Source of the DNA: Prevotella heparinolytica
GTDB taxonomy: Bacteria > Bacteroidota > Bacteroidia > Bacteroidales > Bacteroidaceae
Direction: 5' to 3'
Length of the DNA stretch: 64,000 nt
Assembly (NCBI RefSeq): GCF_004342845.1
Contig: NZ_SLXB01000018.1
Coordinates: 23,922 to 87,921, forward strand
In this document: positions 42,422-52,196 of the stretch, piece by piece
Layout of the letters: every line of letters starts with the position of its first letter
How positions within the stretch are numbered: position 1 is the stretch's first letter
Translations under genes and position numbers: made by a program
Notes under the pieces: generated by a model
The model's input: only the letters and a program-made list of their open reading frames with translations
Told to the model about the DNA's origin: nothing
Database searches by the model: none

Positions 42422-45400
42422 TTACTTATACTCTTCCCATGACTTGATGGCAATGTCGTCTACGCTCATCGTGCAGAAGGCATTGATAAACGCACTTGCC
42501 AGACGAGCATTCGTTATCAGCGGAATGTTGAGGTCGATGGCTGCGCGACGTATCTTATAGCCATTGCTCAACTCGCCTGCCGTGAGGTTTTTCGGGATGT
42601 TCACCACCATGTCTATATCCTTGTTGCGGAGCATGTCAAGAGCTTGCGGCTGTTGGTTTTCTTCGCTGGGCCAATAGACGCGTGTGTTCTCCACGCCGTT
42701 TTCCGTAAGGAAGTTGCTGCTGCCGCCCGTAGCGAATAGTTTGTAGCCCTTCTGCTGCAAGAGGCGGGCGGCGGAAAGCATTTCCACCTTCTGTTTCGGC
42801 GTACCGGTGGAGAGAAGGATGTTCTTCTGCGGAATGCGATAGCCCACGGAGAGCATGGCTTTCAGGATGGCACAGGAAGTGTCGCTGCCTATGCAACCCA
42901 CTTCGCCGGTAGAAGCCATGTCCACACCCAGCACCGGATCTGCTTTTTGCAGGCGGTTGAAGGAGAATTGGCTGGCTTTGATTCCCACATAATCCAAATC
43001 GAACAGATTTTTGTCGGGCTTCTCTACGGGAATGCCGAGCATTACCTTCGTGGCCAGTTCGATAAAGTTTATTTTCAGCACCTTGCTGACGAACGGGAAC
43101 GAACGCGATGCACGCAGGTTGCACTCGATTACCTTGATGTCGTTCTCACGTGCCAGATATTGGATGTTGAACGGCCCGGAGATATTCAGTTCACGGGCTA
43201 TCTCGCGGCTGATGCGCTTGATGCGGCGTACCGTTTCCACATACAGCTTTTGCGGCGGGAACTGGATAGTGGCATCGCCCGAATGTACTCCGGCAAACTC
43301 GATATGCTCACTGATGGCATACGCAATGATTTCGCCGTTTCGTGCCACGGCATCCATTTCCACTTCCTTGGCGTGTTCGATGAATTGGCTCACCACCACC
43401 GGATGTTTCTTCGACACATTGGCAGCCAGTTGCAGGAAACGTTCCAGCTCTTCCTTGTTGGAACAGACGTTCATTGCTGCTCCGCTAAGCACGTACGAGG
43501 GGCGCACAAGCACCGGAAAACCCACTTTGGCGACGAAAGCGTTGATATCCTCCATCGAGGTCAGCGCACTCCATTCGGGCTGATCCACACCGATGCGGTC
43601 CAACATGGCAGAGAACTTGTCGCGGTCTTCGGCATTGTCGATGCTTTTGGCGCTTGTGCCGAGGATAGGTACTCGTTGTTCGTCGAGGCGTATGGCAAGG
43701 TTATTCGGTATTTGTCCGCCGGTAGAGACTATCACACCGTGCGGATTCTCCAGTTCGATGATATCCATTACCCGTTCAAAGGTCAGCTCGTCAAAGTAAA
43801 GACGGTCGCACATGTCATAGTCCGTGGAGACGGTTTCGGGGTTATAGTTAATCATCACACTGCGGTAGCCCTCCTTGCGGATGGTGTTCAGCGCTTGTAC
43901 GCCGCACCAGTCGAACTCTACCGAGGAGCCGATGCGGTAAGCGCCGGAACCGAGAACGACGATGGACTTGCGGTCGCCCAGATAGTGGACATCGTTGGCC
44001 GTGCCGTTGTACGTCAGATACAAGTAATTGGTTTGCGCAGGATATTCGGCGGCAAGGGTGTCTATTTGCTTCACAACGGGTAAAAGGCCTGTATTCTTGC
44101 GGAAAGCGCGCACGGCAAGACTGCCTTTTTCACTTTCCATATACTGCTCCAAGCCAAGAGCGCGGGATATCTGGAAATCAGAGAAGCCTTGTATTTTCGC
44201 TTTGCGCAGAAGTTCCCGTCCCGATGCGTCGCTCTCGACGGAGCGAAGGCTTTTGTCGGACGAAAAAGCTTGGGCATGCTTATTTCCAAGTTGCTGCAAC
44301 TCCTTCGAAGTGTTCATGATATTCATTAACTTCTCCAGAAACCATTTATCTATTTTGGTCAGTTCGTGCACTTGGTCTACGGTATATCCGGCACGGAAAG
44401 CCTTCGAGATGACGAAGATGCGCTTGTCGGTCGGTTCGCGCAATGCCTTGTCGATGTCGGGGATGACAAGTTCTTTGTTTTCCACGAACCCGTGCATGCC
44501 TTGACCTATCATTCTCAGGCCTTTCTGAATGGCTTCCTCGAAAGTGCGTCCGATGGCCATTACCTCACCTACCGACTTCATGGAAGAACCAAGCTCCTTG
44601 TCCACACCGTGGAATTTGCCCAAATCCCACCGTGGAATCTTGCACACCACATAATCCAGAGCCGGTTCGAAGAATGCGCTGGTGGTTTTGGTGACGGAGT
44701 TCTTCAGGTCGAACAAACCATAACCCAAACCAAGTTTCGCAGCCACAAATGCAAGCGGATAACCGGTTGCTTTAGAGGCCAATGCAGACGAACGGCTCAA
44801 GCGTGCGTTTACCTCGATTACGCGATAATCCTCGCTATTGGGGTCGTAGGCATACTGCACGTTACACTCTCCTACAATGCCGATGTGGCGGATGATGCGG
44901 ATAGCCAGTTCGCGCAGCTTATGATAATCCGTGTTGCTCAGTGTTTGCGAAGGAGCAATAACGATCGACTCGCCCGTATGGATGCCCAACGGGTCGAAGT
45001 TCTCCATGTTGCACACCGTGATGCAGTTGTCGAAGCGGTCGCGCACCACTTCATACTCCACTTCTTTCCAGCCTCTCAACGATTTTTCCACCAGCACTTG
45101 CGGAGAGAAGGCAAAAGCTTTTTCAACCAATACATTCAGTTCTTCTTCATTGTCGCAGAAGCCGGAGCCTAAACCGCCCAGCGCATAGGCCGCACGTATG
45201 ATTACCGGATAGCCCAGTTCGGCAGCGGCCCGGCGGGCATCGGCCGCATTCTCCACAGCTTCGCTCTTGATGGTCTTTACGTCGATCTCGTTCAGCTTGC
45301 GCACAAAAATTTCGCGGTCTTCGGTGTCGATGATGGCCTGTACGGGGGTACCCAGCACCTTTACGCCGTATTTCTCGAAAATACCTTCTTTGTAGAGAGA

Positions 45401-45697
45401 CACTCCGCAGTTCAAGGCCGTTTGTCCGCCAAAAGCAAGCATGATGCCGTCAGGACGCTCTTTCTGAATGACCTTTTCTACAAAATAGGGCGTCACGGGC
45501 AGGAAATAAATTTGGTCGGCAACTCCCTCGGAGGTTTGCACCGTAGCGATATTGGGGTTGATGAGGACGGTATGGATGCCTTCTTCCTTCAGCGCTTTCA
45601 GTGCCTGCGAACCGGAGTAGTCGAATTCTCCCGCTTCACCGATTTTCAATGCGCCGGAGCCGAGCAGCAGCACTTTCTTTATGTTGTTTTCTTTCAT
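42422..45697 (-). CDS. carB: carbamoyl-phosphate synthase large subunit
   Basis: A 1091-residue enzyme that makes carbamoyl phosphate for pyrimidine and arginine synthesis. Two homologous ATP-grasp halves are visible: KKVLLLGSGALKIGEAGEFD at the N-terminus and KSIVVLGSGAYRIGSSVEFD in the middle, each with a carboxy-phosphate or carbamate synthetic domain, and a C-terminal MGS-like allosteric domain (KLFATGGSSNFLTENG). Slightly longer than the E. coli protein. Third gene of the purF-carA-carB unit, with a 52-bp gap to carA. Confidence 0.95.
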   Translation of the reverse strand: MKENNIKKVLLLGSGALKIGEAGEFDYSGSQALKALKEEGIHTVLINPNIATVQTSEGVADQIYFLPVTPYFVEKVIQKERPDGIMLAFGGQTALNCGVSLYKEGIFEKYGVKVLGTPVQAIIDTEDREIFVRKLNEIDVKTIKSEAVENAADARRAAAELGYPVIIRAAYALGGLGSGFCDNEEELNVLVEKAFAFSPQVLVEKSLRGWKEVEYEVVRDRFDNCITVCNMENFDPLGIHTGESIVIAPSQTLSNTDYHKLRELAIRIIRHIGIVGECNVQYAYDPNSEDYRVIEVNARLSRSSALASKATGYPLAFVAAKLGLGYGLFDLKNSVTKTTSAFFEPALDYVVCKIPRWDLGKFHGVDKELGSSMKSVGEVMAIGRTFEEAIQKGLRMIGQGMHGFVENKELVIPDIDKALREPTDKRIFVISKAFRAGYTVDQVHELTKIDKWFLEKLMNIMNTSKELQQLGNKHAQAFSSDKSLRSVESDASGRELLRKAKIQGFSDFQISRALGLEQYMESEKGSLAVRAFRKNTGLLPVVKQIDTLAAEYPAQTNYLYLTYNGTANDVHYLGDRKSIVVLGSGAYRIGSSVEFDWCGVQALNTIRKEGYRSVMINYNPETVSTDYDMCDRLYFDELTFERVMDIIELENPHGVIVSTGGQIPNNLAIRLDEQRVPILGTSAKSIDNAEDRDKFSAMLDRIGVDQPEWSALTSMEDINAFVAKVGFPVLVRPSYVLSGAAMNVCSNKEELERFLQLAANVSKKHPVVVSQFIEHAKEVEMDAVARNGEIIAYAISEHIEFAGVHSGDATIQFPPQKLYVETVRRIKRISREIARELNISGPFNIQYLARENDIKVIECNLRASRSFPFVSKVLKINFIELATKVMLGIPVEKPDKNLFDLDYVGIKASQFSFNRLQKADPVLGVDMASTGEVGCIGSDTSCAILKAMLSVGYRIPQKNILLSTGTPKQKVEMLSAARLLQQKGYKLFATGGSSNFLTENGVENTRVYWPSEENQQPQALDMLRNKDIDMVVNIPKNLTAGELSNGYKIRRAAIDLNIPLITNARLASAFINAFCTMSVDDIAIKSWEEYK

Positions 45698-45749
45698 TGG
45701 GTCTTTGGGGTTAATGGTTACGATGATGAATCTTTGCCGGATATCGGTC

Positions 45750-46907
45750 TTATAGCAGTTTCACGAACTCGTCGAACAGAAATTCCGTGTCTGTGGGGCC
45801 GCTGGCCGCTTCCGGATGAAACTGTGCCGAGAACCAAGGGTTGCGCTTGTGTCTGATACCCTCGTTGGAGCCGTCGTTCATATTGATGAAGAGCGGTTCC
45901 CAATCGTCGCCCAGCGTATGGCTGTCGACTGCATAACCGTGATTCTGAGAAGTGATGAAGCAACGTTCCGTACCCACCATGCGCACCGGTTGGTTATGGC
46001 TGCGGTGTCCGTACTTCAATTTGTAAATCCGGGCTCCTCCGGCTTTTGAAAGCAACTGGTTGCCCATGCAGATGCCGAAGATAGGCAACTTTTCATTCTG
46101 CATGGCCTTACGGATGTTTTGTACGGCGGCATCGCAGGTGTCCGGGTCGCCCGGCCCGTTGGATATGAACAGGCCGTCAAATTCCAGTCCGTTGTAATCG
46201 TAGTTCCACGGCACACGAATCACTTCTACGTCACGCTTCAACAGGCAGCGGATGATATTGGCCTTTACGCCGCAATCCACGAGAACAACCCTCTTCTTGC
46301 CTGCTCCTTGATTATATCGGATTATCTCTTTGCAACTCACCTTGTCCACATAGTTCACACCGGCATAGGCGGCTTCGGGCACGTTGTCCGGTTCGTTGTC
46401 GAAAATAATCCGACCCATCATTACGCCATGTTCGCGCAGCACTTTGGTCAGTTCGCGGGTGTCGATGCCCGTAATGCCCGGCACTTGTTCGCGCTTCAGC
46501 CAGTCGGCAAGGCTCTCGGTGGCATTCCAGTGGCTGTAGTTTTCGGAATAGTCGCTTACGATGATGGCTTCGGCGTGGATGCGTTCGCTCTCCATGAAAG
46601 TGGGCAGGCCGTCAGGCTCGATGGTGAACGGCGGTACGCCATAGTTGCCCACCAACGGATAGGTGAGCGTCATCAGTTGTCCGGCATACGAAGGGTCGGT
46701 CAGACTTTCGGGATAGCCCGACATGGCTGTGTTGAAGACCACTTCTCCCGCCACCGGCTTTTCATAACCGAACGACTTGCCGCGAAAGCATGTTCCATCG
46801 TCGAGAAGAAGCGAAACGCCTCCGGTCATTCCGCTCTTGCTTGTGCTCACTTGCTCAAAGAGAGGGGAGGAAGGAGCTTCTTTTGAGATATTCTTTTCGT
46901 TGCTCAT
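45750..46907 (-). CDS. carA: carbamoyl-phosphate synthase small subunit
   Basis: A 385-residue glutaminase subunit. The N-terminal CPSase_sm_chain domain has LLLDDGTCFRGKSFG and FNTAMSGYPESLTDPSYAGQ; the C-terminal class I amidotransferase has the nucleophile elbow GICMGNQLLS and the His-Glu HPEAASGPTDTE. GNQ replaces the common GHQ. Ammonia passes to CarB. The residues 1-28 are an extra charged N-terminal extension; a later Met (MTGGVSLL) is an alternative start. Follows purF by 26 bp. Confidence 0.94.
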   Translation of the reverse strand: MSNEKNISKEAPSSPLFEQVSTSKSGMTGGVSLLLDDGTCFRGKSFGYEKPVAGEVVFNTAMSGYPESLTDPSYAGQLMTLTYPLVGNYGVPPFTIEPDGLPTFMESERIHAEAIIVSDYSENYSHWNATESLADWLKREQVPGITGIDTRELTKVLREHGVMMGRIIFDNEPDNVPEAAYAGVNYVDKVSCKEIIRYNQGAGKKRVVLVDCGVKANIIRCLLKRDVEVIRVPWNYDYNGLEFDGLFISNGPGDPDTCDAAVQNIRKAMQNEKLPIFGICMGNQLLSKAGGARIYKLKYGHRSHNQPVRMVGTERCFITSQNHGYAVDSHTLGDDWEPLFINMNDGSNEGIRHKRNPWFSAQFHPEAASGPTDTEFLFDEFVKLL

Positions 46908-46933
46908 GTATAAAATAGTATTCTTCTTATGAT

Positions 46934-48823
46934 TCAGTTATTCTTTTCTTCTTTCTCCTCGATATACTCCACAAAAGCCTTGTTCAGTTGCTTCACCCCG
47001 CCCGGCGTGGGATAGTCGCCACTGAAATACCAGTCGCCCGGATGGTTGGGACAGGCTTCGTGCAATCCTTCGAGGGGCTGGTAGACAATCTGTACCTCGG
47101 CTTTCGTTCCTTTCGGAGTGAGCAGCTCTACCATCTTGGCAGAGATTTCTTCGTCGCTGAAAGGAGCGTAAATCTCTTTTACATAGTTCACCATCTCCTC
47201 CTTGGGCAGGTTCGTCTGTTTTTTCGACTTGCGGTATGCGGAAGCAATCACATCCTCCATGTTCCGCTCTTTCAGCAGTTCAATGGCTGCCTTGAAAGCG
47301 ATGAATTCGCTCATTTTGGTCATATCGATGCCGTAATAGTCGGGATAGCGCACCTGCGGGGAAGAGCTCACAATCACTATCTTTTTCGGATGGAGGCGGT
47401 CGAGAATGCCGATGATGCTTTGCTTCAGGGTTGTGCCGCGCACGATGCTGTCGTCGATGATGACGAGGTTGTCGACGTTTGGAACCAAACTGCCATAGGT
47501 GATGTCGTACACATGGGCGGCGAGGTCGTTGCGGCTGTTGCCTTCGGCAATGAAAGTGCGCAGCTTGATATCCTTGATGGCGACTTTCTCACTGCGGATT
47601 CGGCGAGACAGGATGTGTTCCAGTTCTTCCAAGCCGGGATTGTGGCCGAGGGCGGCAATCTGCTGCACTTTTTCTTCATTGAGATATTTGTCCAATCCCT
47701 GCAACATGCCATAGAAAGCTACTTCCGCCGTGTTGGGGATGAAGGAGAATACCGTATGGTCTATGTCGTTGTCCACGGCTTTCAGGATGTTGGGAACGAG
47801 CTTCTCGCCCAGCAGTTTGCGTTCTTTATAAATATCGACATCACTGCCTCGGCTGAAGTAGATACGCTCGAAAGAACAGGGGCGCATTTCGCGCGGCTTG
47901 TTGATTTGCACCGTGCGGATTGTGCCGGCCTTGTTGATGAGCAAGGCTTGTCCGGGTTGCAACTCCTTGATGGATTCGACGGAAACATTGAGTGCGGTTT
48001 GTATCACCGGGCGTTCGCTGGCAAGTACGGCTATCTCCTCATCCTGATACCAGAATGCGGGACGGATGCCCCAAGGGTCGCGCACGGCAAATGTTTCTCC
48101 GCTTCCGGTCAGTCCGCACATGACGTATCCTCCGTCCCATTCCTTGCTCGAAGTGCGCAACACATTGGCAAGGTCTATATGATTCTCAATATAGTGGGTC
48201 ACGTCCATACCCGTCAGCCCTTCGGCTTCGGCAAGATTGAAAAGGCGTTCCACTTCGCGGTCGAGCCGATGTCCCACTTGCTCCAGCATGATGTAAGTGT
48301 CGGCATACTTGCGCGGATGTTGCCCGATGGCTGTGATGCGTGCAAAAATCTCGTCGACGTTCGTCAGGTTGAAGTTGCCGCATAAGGCCAGATTTTTGGC
48401 ACGCCAATTGTTCCTTCTGAGGAACGGATGCACGTACGAGATGCCCGACTTGCCGGTAGTGGAATAGCGTAAGTGCCCCATATAAACCTCTCCGGCAAAA
48501 GGCAGTATACGCTTGGCATATTCCGCATCGTGCAGCTGTTCCTTTGTCAAGTCTTTGAAATTGTTCTGCACCGTACCGAATATTTCGGTGATGGCACTCG
48601 AACCGAGAGCACGCTCACGAAACATGTATTCCTCGCCCGGATTGGCTTCCAGCTTGACGCAGGCCAGCCCTGCGCCTTCTTGCCCTCGGTTGTGCTGCTT
48701 TTCCATCAGAAGATAGAGCTTGTTCAGTCCGTACATCCATGTACCGTACTTCTTTTCATAATATTCCAACGGTTTCAGCAGGCGTATCATGGCAACGCCG
48801 CATTCGTGCTTCAGTTGTTCCAT
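46934..48823 (-). CDS. purF: amidophosphoribosyltransferase-type protein
   Basis: A 629-residue PurF-like enzyme that makes phosphoribosylamine, the first step of purine synthesis. The Ntn nucleophile is Cys8 (KHECGVAMIRL), implying removal of a 7-residue propeptide; the PRPP loop is VIIDDSIVRGTTLKQS. It is over 100 residues longer than E. coli PurF, with extra segments near 20-90 and at the C-terminus, as seen in Bacteroides homologues. Grouped with carA-carB, linking purine and pyrimidine supply. Promoter at 48954-48961. Confidence 0.9.
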   Translation of the reverse strand: MEQLKHECGVAMIRLLKPLEYYEKKYGTWMYGLNKLYLLMEKQHNRGQEGAGLACVKLEANPGEEYMFRERALGSSAITEIFGTVQNNFKDLTKEQLHDAEYAKRILPFAGEVYMGHLRYSTTGKSGISYVHPFLRRNNWRAKNLALCGNFNLTNVDEIFARITAIGQHPRKYADTYIMLEQVGHRLDREVERLFNLAEAEGLTGMDVTHYIENHIDLANVLRTSSKEWDGGYVMCGLTGSGETFAVRDPWGIRPAFWYQDEEIAVLASERPVIQTALNVSVESIKELQPGQALLINKAGTIRTVQINKPREMRPCSFERIYFSRGSDVDIYKERKLLGEKLVPNILKAVDNDIDHTVFSFIPNTAEVAFYGMLQGLDKYLNEEKVQQIAALGHNPGLEELEHILSRRIRSEKVAIKDIKLRTFIAEGNSRNDLAAHVYDITYGSLVPNVDNLVIIDDSIVRGTTLKQSIIGILDRLHPKKIVIVSSSPQVRYPDYYGIDMTKMSEFIAFKAAIELLKERNMEDVIASAYRKSKKQTNLPKEEMVNYVKEIYAPFSDEEISAKMVELLTPKGTKAEVQIVYQPLEGLHEACPNHPGDWYFSGDYPTPGGVKQLNKAFVEYIEEKEEKNN

Positions 48824-48953
48824 TTGTTTATCTACTATTTTTTCTATTTACTATATGATTCCATTGTAGCCGAAGTTGCAAGATTACTTGGTTGCTCCAC
48901 GTCCATGTCTCTGCCGAAAGCAATGCGGCAGGTGGCAAAAGTCTGTTATGCTG

Positions 48954-48961
48954 CAAAGATA
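48954..48961 (-). promoter_or_regulatory. purF-carAB promoter -7 box
   Basis: TATCTTTG on the minus strand, with a TTTG 16 bp upstream (short spacer), about 130 nt before the purF ATG. No purine-riboswitch consensus was seen in the leader. Confidence 0.5.
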
Positions 48962-49134
48962 TAAAAACATGTTGACACAAAGAGGTTTTTCTCCTTATTT
49001 GTTTGCTAAAAATGTGGGAAGAAGTTCTCTTCAAGACAAAATGTTGATAAAAGAATGTTTTTGACAACAAAATGTTCTTTTTGAGGGCATACTCTTTGTG
49101 CTTCTTATCTCGTTGAGGCTTTACCAAGTCTGCC

Positions 49135-49288
49135 TCCACACTTTAGGAGGCTTACACCCACACCTAAGCTCTTCTCCGCCCGCACTTCACCGCCTGTAAG
49201 CCCACACTTTACACTCGCTCTGCCCGCACTTGAGAGGAGATATGCCCGCACTTCAAGAAAGGCAATCCCACACCTTGACGAAGGCCGA
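49135..49288 (-). repeat. 22-bp-period array C (family I, seven units)
   Basis: Seven units start at 49135, 49157, 49179, 49201, 49223, 49245 and 49267. In minus-strand orientation the core is ARGTGYGGGC; one unit (49223-49244) continues ATATCT exactly as in array B 15 kb away. It lies between the AlaX-like 3' end and the purF promoter. The remaining gap 48962-49134 shows no gene. Confidence 0.88.
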
Positions 49289-49353
49289 CCGCAGGGATGA
49301 AAATGAAAATATCCAACAGGCCTTCAGGCTGCTTTCTGATGGCGCAATGCCGT

Positions 49354-49854
49354 TTATACTAATTTGAAACGCATTCGCCAACGTTTGGCTTCTTCGTCCC
49401 AATCGTGGCTGATGATTTTAAAAGTACCGATTTCTGATGTATTTGCCACATGCACACCTATGCAAAGGCATTCGTCGTAATCACCCACCTTTACAACGCG
49501 TACTGTTTCCGAGGCATCGTCGGGCAACCGTTGCATGTCGAAACGTCCTTCTGCTTCTTCTTGTGCAATAAATTCCGTCGTCACAGGCAAATGTCGGGCT
49601 ATTACCTCGTTAACTGCCTTTTCCAGCTTCTTTACTTCTTCTTCGGTGGGGCAGGAGGCAAGGTGATAATCCAGTTTGCTTTTTCTTCGTTCTATATGTG
49701 CCGATACGGAACGTCCGCAACCGAATTGTCTTATCATGGTTTGATTGATGATATGTTCGGTTGTGTGCATGGGGGCGATTGATGCATCCTGAAATTTGGG
49801 GGCGGCTTGGTTCATTTCCATAATAGACAAGTTTTTATTATTTTTAGACATCAC
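49354..49854 (-). CDS. AlaX-like tRNA-editing protein (SAD domain)
   Basis: A protein of up to 166 residues with the zinc-binding second-additional domain of alanyl/threonyl-tRNA synthetases: HTTEH near residue 30 (HxxxH) and CLCIGVH near 130 (CxxxH). Stand-alone versions deacylate mischarged Ser- or Gly-tRNA-Ala. No aminoacylation domain is present. The start is uncertain: ATG 49854, 49851 or 49821 (MEMNQAAPKF); the last is nearest to where family similarity begins. It lies 80 bp from menE, on the same strand but probably separate. Confidence 0.78.
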   Translation of the reverse strand: MMSKNNKNLSIMEMNQAAPKFQDASIAPMHTTEHIINQTMIRQFGCGRSVSAHIERRKSKLDYHLASCPTEEEVKKLEKAVNEVIARHLPVTTEFIAQEEAEGRFDMQRLPDDASETVRVVKVGDYDECLCIGVHVANTSEIGTFKIISHDWDEEAKRWRMRFKLV

Positions 49855-49933
49855 ATGGTCACTTTAATCAATCCTTTAATCCTTTGTTCTTATGTCTGTA
49901 ATCCGGATAATGCGCCTCATTTCCACATAGGTA

Positions 49934-51040
49934 TTATTTATTTTCCGTCACCTTGAACAATTGTAGTGCCAAAGCGCGACATTCGGTTCGGTTCGTTTTC
50001 CCATTTTCGGTTTGCGGAATGGAGGTTGTTGCAAAGATGTGTTTAGGACGGTAATAAGGTTCGAGTATGGCCGGCAATTTATTCTTTATATCTTGTACGT
50101 CCGTCCGGCCGGCAATCAATAAAACCAAAGCTTGTCCTAAACGCCGGTCGGGAATTGAAGTAACTGCAAATGGAGCGGAAATTATGGGGCGAAGCTTCTT
50201 TTCTATTTCCTCTGCCTGAATCTTGATTCCGCCGCTATTAATCACATTGTCTTTCCGTCCCAGAATGCTGAAACTTCCGTCGGGATAGATATGGGCAATA
50301 TCATTGGTTTGCAAGATGTCATCACAAATCAAGGGAGCTTCAATCACCAATGTGCCTTCGGTGGAGAGAGAGAGTTTCACCGATGGGAAAGGATGGTAAT
50401 GTTCGGAAGCGGTATCTCCGTTCAGGCGGCGCAGGGCAATGTGTGATAATGTTTCAGTCATGCCATAAGTGGAATAGACTGCGGTAGGGAGCAATTTGAG
50501 TTCTGCTTCCAACGCCTCGTCGACTGCACCGCCTCCTATAATCAAAATATCGGTCTTTTCCAATCGTGCTTTTTCTTCGGCAACCTGAAGCGTATTGTAG
50601 ACTTGCATGGGAACCATGGCGGCAAACCTCAAAGAACCTTTTACGTCTGTGGCCAACGGGTGTCCGGAAGCCGGGCGCACAATCAGATTCAAGCCGGCCA
50701 CCAACGAGCGCACCACCACCATCATGGCTCCTATGTAGCGGAGGTTCATGCACAGCAATGCCGTGTCGCCGTGTTGCAGGTTCAGGCATTCGCAAGTCAG
50801 GCGTGCGCTTTGCATCATCCGGTCTTTGCGCACGGTCAATTCTTTGGGAATACCCGTAGAGCCGGAGGTGTGAACGGCGATGACGGGAGAATCGTTGAAC
50901 CATTCACTCAGGAAAAGAAATAAGTCCCATATAGCGGGAGGGTACTTCTCAGCCCCTTCTGCCACACACTTGCTTATGTCTTCAGGAGTATATGCTTTTC
51001 CTTCGAGCAGTAGATGCTGTTTGTTCCGGTCGTATATCAT
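49934..51040 (-). CDS. menE: o-succinylbenzoate-CoA ligase
   Basis: A 368-residue AMP-forming ligase that activates OSB for menaquinone synthesis. AVHTSGSTGIPKEL is the P-loop-like motif A3; STYGMTETLSHIA (A5), DGSFSILGRKDNVINSGG (A7-A8) and TENGKTNR (A10 Lys) follow. It is shorter than typical family members (about 450), lacking part of the N-terminal subdomain, as is common in Bacteroides. It follows menC closely in the men operon. Confidence 0.92.
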   Translation of the reverse strand: MIYDRNKQHLLLEGKAYTPEDISKCVAEGAEKYPPAIWDLFLFLSEWFNDSPVIAVHTSGSTGIPKELTVRKDRMMQSARLTCECLNLQHGDTALLCMNLRYIGAMMVVVRSLVAGLNLIVRPASGHPLATDVKGSLRFAAMVPMQVYNTLQVAEEKARLEKTDILIIGGGAVDEALEAELKLLPTAVYSTYGMTETLSHIALRRLNGDTASEHYHPFPSVKLSLSTEGTLVIEAPLICDDILQTNDIAHIYPDGSFSILGRKDNVINSGGIKIQAEEIEKKLRPIISAPFAVTSIPDRRLGQALVLLIAGRTDVQDIKNKLPAILEPYYRPKHIFATTSIPQTENGKTNRTECRALALQLFKVTENK

Positions 51041-51062
51041 CGAATTGTTTTAAAGTTTCCCG

Positions 51063-52088
51063 TTATTTGCAGAACCACAGACTATCTTTTTTTATCTCAA
51101 GAGGCATCTCCACATTATCGGTGAAAAGTAATCCCGTTCCTAATCCCTGCGGTAGTGGATTATCGTGAGTCGCGCACCATTGGGCAATGGCATTCAGTCC
51201 GATATTAGATTCTAAAGCCGACGTAATCCACCAACCGATTTGTTGTCTTCCGGCCTCCTCAATCCATTCGTTTCCACCGCTCATTCCACCATGAAGGGAA
51301 GGTTTGAGAATGATGTATTGAGGTTGAATGGCAGCAAGAAGTTTCCGTTTTTCTTCCGGGGTGTTGCAGCCAATCAACTCTTCATCCAGTGCTATCGGCA
51401 AAGGAGATTCGGAAGTCAGGCGGGCCATCTCTTCCCATTGTCCTGCCCGGATAGGCTGTTCGATGGAATGTAAATCCAACTCCGAAAGGCGTTTCAATTT
51501 CTCCATGGCATCGGCAGGAGAGAAAGCCCCATTGGCATCTACACGCAGCTCCATTTCTTTGGATGAGAAATGAGTGCGGATATGGCGAAGCAAAGCCAGC
51601 TCTTCTTCAAAGTTTATAGCGCCTATTTTCAGTTTGATACATCGGAAGCCCGCCTTCATTTTTGCTTCTATCCGGACGAGCATCTCATTATAATCTCCCA
51701 TCCAGATAAGCCCGTTAATCGGTATTCCAGCTTCTCCACGGGAGAAAGCGGTGTCCCACAAAGCCCAATCGTCTGTATGATAGTGGCGGATGGCCGTCTC
51801 CAATCCGAAAAGAATGGATGGATAATTGCGCAAAGCATCAACATCAAGGATGCCGCCTTGTGCTTCCACTTGGCGGCAGGCGGCTTGCAGCACATCCTCG
51901 TAGTTCGGCACATCGTCGTAACTGAGTTGGGGCAGAGGGGCGCATTCTCCCATTCCCACCCGGCCCGGAAACTCCGGAGAGGTGAAATGAAGATACCAGA
52001 CTTTCCGGGTAGAATAGATACCTCGCGAAGTCCCGGCCGGTTCTTTGAAATGAAGCAACCGGGGGATTATTTTAATCCTGCAATCCAT
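51063..52088 (-). CDS. menC: o-succinylbenzoate synthase
   Basis: A 341-residue enolase-superfamily enzyme that dehydrates SHCHC. The catalytic Lys is in CIKLKIG; metal ligands are Asp in ELRVDANGAF, Glu in LHSIEQP and the acidic pair in IALDEELIG; the second Lys is in YIILKPS. The start is ATG 52088 (MDCRIKI). About 110 bp separate it from menB; that gap holds two copies of ACAGCCTCTAAG but no gene. Confidence 0.93.
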   Translation of the reverse strand: MDCRIKIIPRLLHFKEPAGTSRGIYSTRKVWYLHFTSPEFPGRVGMGECAPLPQLSYDDVPNYEDVLQAACRQVEAQGGILDVDALRNYPSILFGLETAIRHYHTDDWALWDTAFSRGEAGIPINGLIWMGDYNEMLVRIEAKMKAGFRCIKLKIGAINFEEELALLRHIRTHFSSKEMELRVDANGAFSPADAMEKLKRLSELDLHSIEQPIRAGQWEEMARLTSESPLPIALDEELIGCNTPEEKRKLLAAIQPQYIILKPSLHGGMSGGNEWIEEAGRQQIGWWITSALESNIGLNAIAQWCATHDNPLPQGLGTGLLFTDNVEMPLEIKKDSLWFCK

Positions 52089-52196
52089 GACTTGTAAATG
52101 ATGAAACAGAACAACAGCCTTGAAAAGAAACACCTGAATACTGTCGGACAAAATATCGACAGCCTCTAAGCAACTGAAACAAATTCAGAACAGCCT

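Noticed and set aside
46988..48385. 465-codon plus-strand frame
   Set aside because: Antisense to purF, which has an intact nucleophile and PRPP loop; no start signal or family features.
48824..48953. Purine-type riboswitch before purF
   Set aside because: The leader was read for a conserved purine-aptamer pattern and none was seen.
49135..49288. CRISPR array
   Set aside because: The 22-bp units have no constant repeat of CRISPR length and no distinct spacers of similar size, and no cas gene is present.
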